Assembly: GCF_014673495.1 (NCBI RefSeq)
Contig: NZ_CP051006.1
Location: 8,617,001-8,681,000 of the forward strand
DNA from: Streptomyces griseofuscus
GTDB lineage: Bacteria; Actinomycetota; Actinomycetes; Streptomycetales; Streptomycetaceae
Length of the DNA: 64,000 bases
Direction: 5' to 3'
This document shows positions 36,260-45,675 of this stretch, in pieces. The stretch's first letter is position 1, and each line of letters opens with the position of its first letter. Both the position numbers and the translations under genes were made by a program. The notes beneath the pieces were generated by a model that ran no database searches, was not told where the DNA came from, and saw only the letters and a program-made list of their open reading frames with translations.

Positions 36260-36280
36260 GTGAGTACTCAACCACTCACA
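36259..36280. promoter_or_regulatory. Operator overlapping the tetR start
   Basis: Inverted repeat TGTGAGT (36259-36265) / ACTCACA (36274-36280), with internal TGAGTACTCA. It overlaps the first base of the tetR start codon and shares TGTGAGTGGTT with the MFS operator. Confidence 0.65.
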
Positions 36281-36490
36281 CTTTGCGGAGTCAACCCGGG
36301 CCCTCGGAGTCAGCGGCCGGTGAGGCTCACGGTCGGGCGGTGCCCGCCCTGGGTCGCCGGGGCGGGATCGTCGTGGCTTGCAGCCGGTGGGGTTCATGAC
36401 TCATAGCCTGGCCCCATCGGCTGTCCACTTCCAAGCCCCGGCGCTGTCCGTCGCTGTCCACGCCTGTCCACTTGGCCAGCACCGGAGGAC

Positions 36491-38490
36491 TCAGTTCGTG
36501 CCGTACAGCTCCCTCTCCCACAGCGACGCGCACAGCAGGTCCAGACCCTGCCGCATGTGCCGCCGGAACGTGCCGTAGGGAAGGCCCAGACGCCGCGCCG
36601 CGGCTTCCTGCGTCGGCGCACCCGAGAAGAACGCGGTCGCCAGGGCCTCCTTGGCCCGCACACCGCGCGGGTCGCCGGCCAGCGCCTCAACTGCCTCTTG
36701 CAGCAGCTCTTTCAGGTCCTGCGCCGGGTTGTCGCAGTCGGCCACCAGGCGGGTGCGCAGCAGGGCGCAGGCGGCGAACGCGCCGGGGTCCCGCCACAGT
36801 TGCAGTGCCTCGCGGACGGCCTGGTCGAAGGCCGGGCGCGGTGTTCCGGACGGGCCTGACAGGGGCGGCATCTCGGTGGCGTCGATCAGGTGCCGAATCC
36901 ACTTCTCCACCGGGATCTTGCGCCAGTCGATGGTGAACAGCCCGTACTCGCGGCCGCCGACATCGCAGCGGACGCCGGAATCGGCCAGGACGCCCTGCAG
37001 CCGGTCCGCCCAGGCCGTGTGGTCGTGGTAGACGAGGAAGCCGTGCGCGCGCCCGCGTGCCCGCATAGCTTCCGCCTGAACCCTGGAGTTGCTCAAGTCG
37101 ATGACTCGGGAAGGAACTTGGTAGCGGTCGGGATATATCGAGAACCGGGTCATGGCGATGTGCTCGCCCGGCCTCACCGGCGCGGTCTCCTGGCTGTACC
37201 GCCACGCCGCAGCCACGACCGGATCGGTGTCGGTGTCGGTGAAGTCCGGCGGGGCCGGCAGAACCAGGCGCGTGGTGAACGCGACGATGCGCCCGCTGGA
37301 GATCAGCCGGAAAACGCTGAAGCCCTGCGGTTGCCGCGTCAGCCAGTAACGCACCAGCTCGGCCGATTGTGGCCCCTCAGCCTGCTCGGCCATGGACAGC
37401 ACCAGGCCGTGGCCTCGATTTCAAGCACATCCTCGTACAGGTCTTCCTCGGCGCTGACCCACACCCTCGTCCGCTGCAACTTCTGGACGTCCCGGAACAG
37501 GTAGAACAGATCGCCGGTGACCGCCCGCACCCGCTCCGGCCGTGCCTCGCGCAACAGACCCAAGTACTCCTCCGCCAGACGCTGCCGCATCGCCTGGAAC
37601 GTGGTGGGCGCCCGCCATCGCAGGTCGGCCATCAACGTCTCCCGCGCAGCGTCGTGCGGATACAGCCCCAAGGGCGTCGATTCGACGAACGGCAGCTCAC
37701 GCAACCACTGGAACAACCCCGACGCGTCCTGCTCGGCGAGCACTGCCGCGAGCAATTCCTCGGTCGTCGAGTGAGCCTGCGCTGCCACCTCAAGGGCTCG
37801 CCGATGAGCCGCTGAGGGGACCTCTCCGACCAGTCCGGCCACCAACGTGCGGAGCACCTCGGCAGATGGGGTCCACTCACTGCCCACCCGCCCAGCGGAG
37901 TCGGCTGCGGCCGCCAGGGTCAACGCCAGGGGATTGCCCCCAGCAAAACGCAGCACAGCGTCCCGCCGCTCCGGCCGCACCGATGCCGCCTCCAGCAACG
38001 CCCCGGCCTCGCCACCGCTGAGCGGCCGCAGCTCCCGGACCTGCAGCAGGCCTGCCCACGCCGGATCGGCTGTCCACTGCGGCAGCGGAGCGAGGCGCCC
38101 GGCCAACACCACCAGTGCCCCTGGAGCGGCCCGCGGCAGGAAACGCTGCCACAGACGGCTCTCCAGCCACTGGCATTGCTCGAACGAGTCGATGAACAGC
38201 ACCGTTCCCGGGACGCTCACGAACGCGTCCGCCGCATCCTCAAAGTCCGCCGGGTCTCGTCCCAGGAACCGGCCGTCCAACTCGACCAGCACCCGCCCCT
38301 CGGCCCGCGCCTGATCCCCAAGACGCCGCAGCAAAGCCGACTTCCCGATCCCGCCCGGCCCGAACAGCCAGAACACGAACGGCGCATCGACGTCCCCACG
38401 CAGGGCTTTGCCGAAGCAGTCCAGTTCGATCTCACGCCCCACGAAAGCACGTGCCCGGGCAGTGCTGAGCCTGGCACCCAGCGAGTGCAT
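36491..38490 (-). pseudogene. AAA+ ATPase with GNAT-like middle and HTH C-terminus, split by a frameshift
   Basis: First part (38490 down to about 37425): P-loop ATPase with FVFWLFGPGGIGKSALLRRL (Walker A), TVLFIDSFEQCQWLESRLW (Walker B) and AAHRRALEVAAQAHSTTEEL. Second part (about 37405 down to 36491): acetyltransferase-like segment VLSMAEQAEGPQSAELVRYW, GRIVAFTTRLVLPAPPD, then a LuxR/sigma-type end TQEAAARRLGLPYGTFRRHM. A one-base shift between 37405 and 37425 separates them; without it the first frame would run to 37339 with nonsense residues. Known relatives are single STAND-like regulatory ATPases of about 660 residues, so the gene is broken or misread. The C-terminal half could be expressed as a 303-residue protein from 37402. 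Confidence 0.7.
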
Positions 38491-38674
38491 CCGGCCTCCT
38501 CTGTCTTCGAAGAATCCGCGACGGACCCACTGACGTCAGTAACCGCCCGCCCCATCATCGCCGCAGGCCAGAGGGCAGATTATCCCCCGCGACTCCGGCG
38601 ACCGGGTTGGGGCGCCGGCCCTCATGTTTCGGGCACTCGACACATAGCCCAAGCGGCATCCTCAAGAACCCCCG

Positions 38675-38944
38675 ATGACGTACAGCGGCGGACGATCATG
38701 GAACCATGCCGATCCCGACCTGGTGATGGTCATTCCTGACGGTGGCTGGCCCGGAGAGCGGCGATGGATCGCCGAGCTGGTGGTGAGCCCGGAGGAGACG
38801 GAGCCCGGAGGGGCTCTGTACTGGCGGGATGGGCGGATCGCGGCCAAGCATCCGAGCGACGTGCGGCTCGCCAAGATGTGCCAGATGGCGAGGGTGCTGG
38901 ACACCCGGGTCCAGGGCGACGACGGCGAGGATTACGACGCCTGA
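38675..38944 (+). CDS. Hypothetical protein, acidic, 89 residues
   Basis: MTYSGGRSWNHADPDLVMVI, PDGGWPGERRWIAELVVSPE, LAKMCQMARVLDTRVQGDDG. Coherent codon use and a small soluble protein pattern, without a recognised domain. Its last codon lies at the left edge of the IS701-type element, so the end may have been set by the insertion. Confidence 0.6.
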   Translation: MTYSGGRSWNHADPDLVMVIPDGGWPGERRWIAELVVSPEETEPGGALYWRDGRIAAKHPSDVRLAKMCQMARVLDTRVQGDDGEDYDA

Positions 38945-40357
38945 CGGGTGCGCCACCGCGAGATGATCAAGGGTTGTGTGGACTCTTGAAGATCGTGCGG
39001 TGGCCGCGGGCCATGGCGAAGGCCCTGTCCGCTGGCGGGAGTTGTTCGACCAGGCCATGGCCCGCATCGTCGGCCTGTTCGGCCGGGTGGAACCGCGTGC
39101 GGCTGCCCGCGCCTACCTGCTTGGACTGCTGTCCGGCACCGAGCGAAAGAACTGCTGGCGGCTGGCCGAGCACGCCGGGGACGCCCGGCCCGGAGCGATG
39201 CAGCGACTGCTCCGCACTGCCCGCTGGGACGCGCGGACGCGCTGCGCGACCAGGTCCGCCGCTGCGTCGTCGACCACCTCGGCGCCGACGACGGCATCCT
39301 GGTCGTGGACGAGACGGGCTTCTTGGAGAAGGGCCGCGCCTCCGCGGGCGTCCAGCGGCAGTACACCGGCACCGCCGACCGGATCGAGAACAGCCGAGTC
39401 GGGGTCTTCCTCGCCTACGCCTCCAGCAGGGGACGGGCGTTGATGGGCCGTCAGCTCTACCTACCTGAGCAGACCTGGTGCCAGGATCCCGAGCGGCGCC
39501 GCCTGGCCGGTGTTCCGGCAGAGGTCGTGTTCGTGACCAAGCCCCGCCTGGCTCTCCAGATGATCGCGGCGGCCCTCGACGCCGGAGCGGCCGCGTCGTG
39601 GGTGACCGGAGACGAGGCCTACGGGCAAGACCCCAGCCTGCGAGCCGGCCTGGAGGCCCGCAGGGTCGGCTACGTGCTGGCGGTCTCCTGCGCGACCAGG
39701 GTCCGGATCAGCTCCGGCCGCACCGCGATCCGCGCGGACGAAGCCGCGCGCCGGCTGCCCGCCGCTGCCTGGCACCGGCACAGCGCCGGCTCCGGTGCCA
39801 AGGGCCCGCGCTACTACGACTGGGCCTGGGTGCACACCGGAACCGACGAACATCGTCACCTGCTCGTCCGCCGCAACCCCACCACTGGTGAGCTCGCCTT
39901 CTACGTCTGCTGGTCACCAAGGAACGTGCCGCTTCCGGAGCTGGTGCGGGTCGCCGGGGCCCGCTGGAGCATCGAGGAGTGCTTCCAGGCGGCCAAGGGC
40001 CAGGTCGGCCTGGACCACTACCAAGTCCGTAACTGGACCGCCTGGCACCGGCACATCACCTTGGCCATGCTCGCCCTCGCGTTCCTCGCCGTCGCAGTGG
40101 ACGACGCGAGGCCGAGCAGACCAGCGGACCCGAACCGCGCCGCCCGCAGCGGGGAACCGTTCGACCTGACCGTCCCGGAGATCCGCCGCCTGGTCGACGC
40201 TCTGCTGAGCCCACCCCCCAGCTCCCTCAGCAGGCTCCTGCAGTGGTCGCACCGGCGCAGAAGCCACCAGGCCTCAGCGCGCCGCAGCCACTACCGACGG
40301 CGACTCTCCGCGCCCTCATCCACCTAGATCGCGAAACCGCACTGGAGTACTAACCGC
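38943..40357 (+). mobile_element. IS701-type insertion sequence
   Basis: The right end reads TAGATCGCGAAACCGCACTG then GAGTACTAA; the left end near 38947-38975 (GGGTGCGCCACCGCGAGATG) matches its reverse complement imperfectly. Contains one transposase gene with a frameshift. The exact left boundary is uncertain by several bases and no clear target duplication was seen. Confidence 0.7.
38976..40327 (+). pseudogene. IS701-family transposase (DDE_5), frameshifted
   Basis: Two frames: from GTG 38976, FDQAMARIVGLFGRVEPRAA, LLGLLSGTERKNCWRLAEHA; after a one-base shift near 39230-39240, DQVRRCVVDHLGADDGILVV, DETGFLEKGRASAGVQRQYT (catalytic Asp), SWVTGDEAYGQDPSLRAGLE, AGARWSIEECFQAAKGQVGL (Glu), ending SHQASARRSHYRRRL. 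The second frame alone is open from 39305 with a weak start. Inactive unless a frameshift suppresses it. Confidence 0.85.
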
Positions 40358-40380
40358 GCCTAAACTCACGCCGGCCCAGG

Positions 40381-40413
40381 TGCCCCACTCCCGACCTCTC
40401 CGGGAGCGGGGCA
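40381..40413. terminator. Hairpin between the IS701 element and the next gene
   Basis: TGCCCC-A-CTCCCG pairs with CGGGAG-C-GGGGCA around a 7-nt loop: 12 pairs with one mismatch. It lies just upstream of the gene at 40439 and may be a terminator of readthrough or a leader structure. Confidence 0.5.
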
Positions 40414-40438
40414 CTCTCTCCGTGGAAGGAGGATCCCC

Positions 40439-41032
40439 ATGCTGATCCGCGAAGTGAGCTTCACCGTCGACCTCGGCGAACACGGCTACCTCATCGGCTT
40501 CGACGACGACTACGACTTCCCCTCCGAGATGCCGTTCGGATGGCGCTGTGGCCCGGCCACACCGGCCACCGCTGTCGTCCTGCCCACCACCGACACCGGC
40601 CCCCTGCAGATGACCGTCCAGACGCACGACAGCCCCCCCGATACCGAACCCGGGGATGGCTGGGAGCCGGCGGAGGAGATGAGCCTGCTCGCCGATACCC
40701 CCACGCTCTGCCTCGCCACCATCGGGCAGGGCGACTTCTGGGACGCATGGCCCGAAGACCAACCGCCCCTCGAAGCACCTGAGGCTGCCGACAGCGGCGG
40801 CTGGGTCCACATGCGCCTCTACTGCCATGTTGACGACCTCGAGCCGGGCATCGGCGATCACGGGGAAAGACACCTCATCCAGCTCTGGCCAGCACCCCAG
40901 GCACCCGCCGTGCATCCGGACATCAGCGACGCGGACCGGCAGGCACGAGCCGCGTACGCCGCGGACATGGCCAGGCCCGTGGAGGACTACACGGTCGCAT
41001 ACCCCTTCACCTACGGCGACGAGGCCGGCTGA
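40439..41032 (+). CDS. Hypothetical protein, 197 residues
   Basis: MLIREVSFTVDLGEHGYLIG, FDDDYDFPSEMPFGWRCGPA, GWVHMRLYCHVDDLEPGIGD, MARPVEDYTVAYPFTYGDEA. Acidic and soluble, with no signal peptide or transmembrane segment; family not recognised. A strong ribosome site GGAAGGAGG lies 8 bp before the ATG. It stands alone between IS scars. Confidence 0.75.
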   Translation: MLIREVSFTVDLGEHGYLIGFDDDYDFPSEMPFGWRCGPATPATAVVLPTTDTGPLQMTVQTHDSPPDTEPGDGWEPAEEMSLLADTPTLCLATIGQGDFWDAWPEDQPPLEAPEAADSGGWVHMRLYCHVDDLEPGIGDHGERHLIQLWPAPQAPAVHPDISDADRQARAAYAADMARPVEDYTVAYPFTYGDEAG

Positions 41033-41084
41033 TGTCCGTAAGGTGATCACGGGCCATCACGCGAATTCAGAGCGAAGGGGGCTG

Positions 41085-41204
41085 ATGGTGCAGCAGCCCC
41101 CGTACCTCGACCGCGTGACTGCCCGCCGCACACTTGGTGCTGGCCCTCAGGCCCCGCACAGCATCCGCGCCGCCCAGGGCGACCTGCTCGACGCCCTCTC
41201 TTGA
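41085..41204 (+). CDS. Possible small ORF, 39 residues
   Basis: MVQQPPYLDRVTARRTLGAG and QAPHSIRAAQGDLLDALS, with GAAGGGGG upstream. It could be a translated peptide or the end of a lost gene. No other support. Confidence 0.3.
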   Translation: MVQQPPYLDRVTARRTLGAGPQAPHSIRAAQGDLLDALS

Positions 41205-41394
41205 GTCCGTCTGCCCGACGTGGAGGAACTGCGGACCTGTGGCGTACTCGGCGCTCAGCCGCCGGCGTCCCCGGCTTCACGGCGGACTCTCGGCGCCGGC
41301 GTAAGTGCCGACGCGGCCCCCCGATCTCGCCAGCTGACGCTGGGCGGGCAGCCGGGCGCTACGAGCACGTCCCCCCTGTTTGCCAGGCGGGCGC
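41205..41394. other. Gap, no gene seen
   Basis: Short GC-rich stretch; the left part of a remnant-rich zone reaching to 41860. Confidence 0.3.
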
Positions 41395-41620
41395 TCATTG
41401 CCGTAGCCGTGCCGTGTGGTGCTGCTGGGCCGGGGGCCGTTTGCGGGCCCGGCGCTCGCGGTGCCGCATCCACGCCAGCAGCACGTCCCGCTTGTGCTAG
41501 GACTCCTGGGGCACGAGAGTCTGGACCAGCGCGAGAAGACCAGCCACTGCGACACCGACGATCACGGTGACGGCCACGAGCCACCAGGGCAGCGGTCGTC
41601 CGCGCCGACGAAGGCGCCCG
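41395..41620 (-). pseudogene. Small membrane protein remnant with an internal TAG
   Basis: The minus strand reads PLPWWLVAVTVIVGVAVAGL, LALVQTLVPQES, a TAG (about 41497-41499), then HKRDVLLAWMRHRERRARKR and QQHHTARLRQ to a stop at 41395. One transmembrane helix followed by a basic tail is sensible as one protein, so the TAG looks like a nonsense mutation. No start is evident. Confidence 0.35.
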
Positions 41621-41639
41621 CCATCCCGTGCCGGGCGAT

Positions 41640-41803
41640 CTGAGCCCGCTTACCTGCAGCGAGATCGCACGTCTGTTCATTATGCTCATCGCCCAGCACG
41701 TCCACGACACGGCCCACCGGCTCCGCTGGTCCCACTGGAGACGCCGCCACCAGGCCCGATCCCGAGCAAGCCATTACCGTCGTCAGGCTGCCGCCCCAGC
41801 GTG
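41640..41803 (+). pseudogene. IS701-type transposase C-terminal remnant
   Basis: Reads LTCSEIARLFIMLIAQHVHD, TAHRLRWSHWRRRHQARSRA, SHYRRQAAAPA. The WSHWRRRHQA-SR-SHYRR end matches the C-terminus of the element at 38976-40327 (WSHRRRSHQASARRSHYRRR). The rest of the element is gone. GTGATCACGGGCCA occurs both at 41044-41057 and at 41802-41815, possibly scars of the event. Confidence 0.6.
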
Positions 41804-41860
41804 ATCACGGGCCACATGCTTTCTGCTCTCGCAGCAGCCCGACCTCTGGTCATGCATCAG

Positions 41861-42304
41861 TCACCCTTGCTGGTCCAGCGCGGCGAGCAACTGGCTCGCG
41901 CGTCCGTCCGCTGCGGCGAAGGTGAGGTGGTCGTGGAAGTCGCGGGTCTCGACGATCAAGCCGTCCCTGATGCGCAGGACCTGGATGTTGGCGGTACGGA
42001 AGGTGCGGCCGGTGTCGGGGTACAGGCCCTCGTAGTCGAACTCCGCGATCACGACCTCGGGGTCGTCGGTCTTGTGGACGTGGATGTTCTCGGCGCGCAG
42101 GCGGATCGCGTCGGCGGCCTCCAGGGCGGCGAAGCGCTTACGGAGTTCGGCTCGGCCGTGGATACGGCGTGGGGGAACCGGCGAGAAGACGATCTCCACC
42201 TCGGCGTCCTCCGCGTAGAGTTCAGTGAGTTCGCCCCACTTGCCCGCAGAGATGAGACCGATCAACCGCCCGAAGATCTCCTGCGGCGTAGTTGGTGCAG
42301 ACAT
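41861..42304 (-). CDS. NTF2-like/SnoaL-type nuclear transport factor 2 family protein
   Basis: A 147-residue cone-shaped alpha+beta barrel protein: EIFGRLIGLISAGKWGELTE, LYAEDAEVEIVFSPVPPRRI, HGRAELRKRFAALEAADAIR, VIAEFDYEGLYPDTGRTF. Members bind or isomerise small molecules. The ATG at 42304 is preferred to 42328. Divergent from a TetR gene, with repeats between them. Confidence 0.88.
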   Translation of the reverse strand: MSAPTTPQEIFGRLIGLISAGKWGELTELYAEDAEVEIVFSPVPPRRIHGRAELRKRFAALEAADAIRLRAENIHVHKTDDPEVVIAEFDYEGLYPDTGRTFRTANIQVLRIRDGLIVETRDFHDHLTFAAADGRASQLLAALDQQG

Positions 42305-42342
42305 GGCTGACCTCCGTGACCCTGCCACCTATAATCGGATAG

Positions 42343-42383
42343 GTGACTCCGTTTCCGAACGATACGGATACGTGACTCCGTTT
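42343..42383. promoter_or_regulatory. Direct repeats in the SnoaL/TetR intergenic region
   Basis: GTGACTCCGTTT at 42343-42354 and again at 42372-42383, 29 bp apart, beside TATAAT (about 42330). Probably TetR-binding half-sites within the shared promoter. Confidence 0.5.
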
Positions 42384-42405
42384 GTCCAGGCATAGTGAGG
42401 CCCAC

Positions 42406-43041
42406 TTGACGACTGATCAGACTCCCCCCGTCGCGGGCGCGAAGCCCTTGCGCGCCGACGCACGGCGAAACCGCGCGCGGCTGCTGGAGGTCGCTGAGGC
42501 GGTCTTCACCGCGCGGGGCACCGGCGCGTCCACGGAGGAGATCGCCCGCCATGCGAACGTCGGAATCGCCACCGTGTTCCGGCATTTCCCCACCAAGGAA
42601 GCCCTGTTGGAAGCGGTGCTCGTCCGGCGATTGGAACGGCTGGCCGAGGAGGGACGGCGTTTGGCGGCCGAGATAGGCCCAACGGACGCTCTCTTCGCGT
42701 TCTTCGACCTGGTGCTGGATCAGTCTCCGGTTAGGAATGCCTTCGCTGCGGCGCTCGCGGACGCGGGAGTCGATGTCCGGGCCGCCACCTCCGAGGCTGG
42801 ACGTGCCCTGGGCCAGGTGCTTATCGCGCTCCTCGATGGCGCCCAGCGGGCTGGCGTGGTGCGACGGGACCTGGAGGTACCGGAGCTGACGGCGATCCTG
42901 GTGGGCACCTGCCGCATGTTGGAGCACCTGGACGGCCACCCGGAGTCAGCGAAGCGCGCCCGCGCGGTCGTCCGCGACGGGCTGAAGGCGTGCACCGGGA
43001 GCGTTGAAGGACCCTCGCCGCACGGACATTGCCGCCCCTGA
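42406..43041 (+). CDS. TetR/AcrR family transcriptional regulator
   Basis: A 211-residue repressor: RRNRARLLEVAEAVFTARGT, GASTEEIARHANVGIATVFR, HFPTKEALLEAVLVRRLERL; C-terminal domain of the SbtR-type group (LDQSPVRNAFAAALADAGVD). TTG 42406 is preferred as start since GTGAGG lies 6 bp upstream; TTG 42382 is the alternative. Divergent from the SnoaL-type gene, which it probably represses. Confidence 0.9.
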   Translation: MTTDQTPPVAGAKPLRADARRNRARLLEVAEAVFTARGTGASTEEIARHANVGIATVFRHFPTKEALLEAVLVRRLERLAEEGRRLAAEIGPTDALFAFFDLVLDQSPVRNAFAAALADAGVDVRAATSEAGRALGQVLIALLDGAQRAGVVRRDLEVPELTAILVGTCRMLEHLDGHPESAKRARAVVRDGLKACTGSVEGPSPHGHCRP

Positions 43042-43235
43042 AAGCGGAGCGGACAGCCTACGCTCCGGGCAGCCTGAAACCGTAAGGATCACGATCTACG
43101 GCTGGAGTACGGACCCTAGACGCGTCACCGAGGTTCGCACGGAGTTCACACGGCCGTCAGAACGTGTTGGTACCAACTCGCCGGATGGGCTGTCTAACGT
43201 GCGCTGATCACTCCCGAAGTTGGAAGGACACGCAC

Positions 43236-44399
43236 ATGAGACGCGCCACCAAGGTCTCCTCTGCAGCTGTCGGCCTGGCCGTCCTCGCGGTCACCGGCAC
43301 CGCCGTCGCCGCCGCGAACCAGAGCGACAACCACTGGCCCTACGCCCACCACAGCGCGGCCTCGTACACCCTGGCGGCTGTCGGCGACATCGCCTGCGAG
43401 CCCGACGACGACGAGAACGCCGCCACCCCGGCGTCGCTCAAGTGCGGCAGCCCCACCCTGGGCGGCATGAGCGCCGAGTTCGCCACCGCAAAGCAGGCCA
43501 CGGACATGCACCCCGATGCCGTGGCACTGCTGGGCGACGAGCAGTACCAGGTCGGCAAGCTGACCGACTTCGAGAAATCCTTCGAGCAGGCATGGGGAGG
43601 ACTGAAGATGCTGGAGCGTCCGGCGCCCGGCAACCACGAGTACTACCCGTACACGAAGAAGGGCGACGACGAGAAGGGGCAGAACGGCGCCGGCTACTTC
43701 GGCTACTTCAACGGCCACGACCAGGCCGGCACGCCGAACACCCAGGGCCAGGCCGGCGACGACACCGCCGACAACCAGGGGTGGTACTCCTACGACCTCG
43801 GCAATTGGCACATCATCTCGCTCAACGCCGAGTGCGACTCCGACGCCTTCACACACGACTGCTCCACGACGGACAACGGCCTCCTCGGCCAGGAAACCCA
43901 GTGGCTCTCGAACGACCTGGCCGCCAACAACCGTCCGTGCACGATCGCGTACTGGCACCAGGCGACCTTCAGCGCCACGACGGCCTCGACCGCCACGGTG
44001 CCCGCGTCCGCGCCGGGCGCCGGCGGCGCGGAGGGCGCAGCGACCGACGCGTGGTGGAAGCTCCTCTACCAGCACCACGCCACGCTCATCCTCAACGGTC
44101 ACGAGCACGCGTACGCCCGGCTGCGCCCGATGAACCCCGCCGGCCAGTCCGACCCGGCCCACGGCATCCCGGAGTTCATCGTGGGCTCCGGCGGCGAGGC
44201 CCTCGACACCCTCGCCGGCTCGCCCGGCGACTACGACAACCCCAATGTGGTCACCGCCCAGGCCGGCGCCTTCGGCGTCATGAAGCTCACCCTCAAGCCC
44301 CACAGTTACAGCTGGGACTACAAACCCGTCCTGCCCGGCCCCGGCTTCGACTCCACGGCGCTGAAGTACAGCGACTCCGGGAGCGGCACCTGCAAGTGA
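43236..44399 (+). CDS. Secreted metallophosphoesterase (calcineurin-like)
   Basis: A 387-residue exported phosphoesterase. Signal peptide MRRATKVSSAAVGLAVLAVT with cleavage near AVAAAN. The five metal/active-site motifs are visible: AAVGDIACEP (D), ALLGDEQYQ (D), APGNHEYYPY (N, H), IAYWHQATFS (H), LILNGHEHAYARLRP (H, H). Cys pairs (ECDSDAFTHDCS) suggest disulfides outside the cell. GGAAGGACAC lies before ATG 43236; the longer frame upstream is not coding. Probably scavenges phosphate from an unknown ester. Confidence 0.93.
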   Translation: MRRATKVSSAAVGLAVLAVTGTAVAAANQSDNHWPYAHHSAASYTLAAVGDIACEPDDDENAATPASLKCGSPTLGGMSAEFATAKQATDMHPDAVALLGDEQYQVGKLTDFEKSFEQAWGGLKMLERPAPGNHEYYPYTKKGDDEKGQNGAGYFGYFNGHDQAGTPNTQGQAGDDTADNQGWYSYDLGNWHIISLNAECDSDAFTHDCSTTDNGLLGQETQWLSNDLAANNRPCTIAYWHQATFSATTASTATVPASAPGAGGAEGAATDAWWKLLYQHHATLILNGHEHAYARLRPMNPAGQSDPAHGIPEFIVGSGGEALDTLAGSPGDYDNPNVVTAQAGAFGVMKLTLKPHSYSWDYKPVLPGPGFDSTALKYSDSGSGTCK

Positions 44400-44792
44400 C
44401 GCCCCGCCCGGGCGGAACAGGCACCGGCTGCACACGCACGGGAGACGGCCTCACGGCGACGCTGTCGAGCCCACCATATGTCCAGACACGCGGCATGGGG
44501 CGCCTGGCCAGGGAAGATGCCGCGAGGCCGCGGTGAAATCTGCCGGACTACTCGACGGTCGCCGCCTGGAAAGTGGGCTTCAGCCGCAGGACATGGGTGG
44601 GGGCGAAGGGGATCAGGTTCTCGTGCCGGTCCGGCAGAGCGGCGTCGTTGCCCCTGTGAGAGCGCACCGCCCAGGGCCCGTCGCGGTGGCTGCTGTTCCG
44701 GAGCTGCGGCCCGAAGCGTGTCGTCGTCCGCGCCCGGGGCGGCCTGCCGGAGGTTCTCGGCGACGGTCGCGTCGGCGATCTACTCCTCCGCT
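44400..44792. other. Remnant-rich gap
   Basis: About 390 bp. The minus strand near 44548-44700 reads PQLRNSSHRDGPWAVRSHRG and LIPFAPTHVLRLKPTFQAAT to a stop, protein-like but unassigned and without a start. Confidence 0.3.
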
Positions 44793-45560
44793 TCAACGAG
44801 GGTGAGCGAGTCGGCGATCGCATGGGCGGGCAAAGACTCGACAGGTACGCCATCGAGCAGCACCGACCGGGAGCGGCAGTCGAGACGCGTCCGGCCAGAG
44901 TCTGGCCAGGTCGTCCAAGATCTGCGCGGCGACGTCCTCTCCGGGCAGTGCGGTCTGCTGGGCCCCAGCAGCTGCGATCGCTGTGGCCGCGACGGTGTCG
45001 GCATCGCGCACGCTGCGGTTGGCCAGCCAGGCCGTCAGCCTCGCCCGGCCACGGCGGCTGAGGGCGGCAGGAGTCTGGTAGCCGGTCGGCAAGACGAGCG
45101 CGCCCTTGTGGACGGAGGAGTCGAAAGCACGCTCCAGCGCCCGGAAGACACCGGTGAGCACGTCACGCAGCTGGTTGTCGCTCGGCCACCAGGTACGACC
45201 GGCGCGCGGTCAGCATCGCGAGATCGGCGGCCAGCTGGGCAGGCACCTCGATGGCGGTAAGTCGCTGCGGTGACGGGCGGTTTCGGCGATGACGTAGGCG
45301 TCGCGGGCATCAACGGAGGCCATCGCGGAGCGCACTGCGAGCGGAGTCCACTCGGTGCGCCCCACTGGGTGGGGGGTGCGTTCCATGGCGCGCAACTCAG
45401 CGCACCGCCCGCGCCGGTCCGCACCCGCGCGCCACCGCCCCGGCCATCCGGTGCACGCGTAGCGCATGCCGCCCGCGTCGCGTCGGCCTCTACGATCTGC
45501 GCGCGGGACAGACCCCGGCACAGAAGGCCGCGAGGGCGGCATGCGGGCAGCAGCCGAAGA
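44793..45560 (-). pseudogene. IS110-family transposase remnant, multiply frameshifted
   Basis: Pieces in several minus-strand frames: SVDARDAYVIAETARHRSDL, then EVPAQLAADLAML in another frame, then LTGVFRALERAFDSSVHKGA and LVLPTGYQTPAALSRRGRAR with LPGEDVAAQI. The DAxDAYVIAETARHRSD block is the DEDD-domain motif of IS110/IS116 transposases. The C-terminal Transposase_20 domain is missing. Different from the intact IS110 element at 46219-47433. Confidence 0.65.
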
Positions 45561-45675
45561 AGCGGCCCGGCAAGGCGCAGCGCGAGGCGACCAAGCGGGC
45601 GCAGGCGGCGAAGAAGACGGGCGGCGGGAAGGGCGCGAAGAAGACGGCGGCTTCGTTCCGGACCCGGACTGAAAC
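45561..45675 (+). pseudogene. Lys/Ala-rich basic tail remnant
   Basis: Reads KKRPGKAQREATKRAQAAKK, TGGGKGAKKTAASFRTRT, resembling C-terminal tails of Ku or HU-like proteins; similar to 13629-13688. No globular domain upstream. Confidence 0.3.

Noticed and set aside
37369-38739. Plus-strand frames opposite the AAA ATPase
   Set aside because: No domain pattern; explained by the minus-strand gene.
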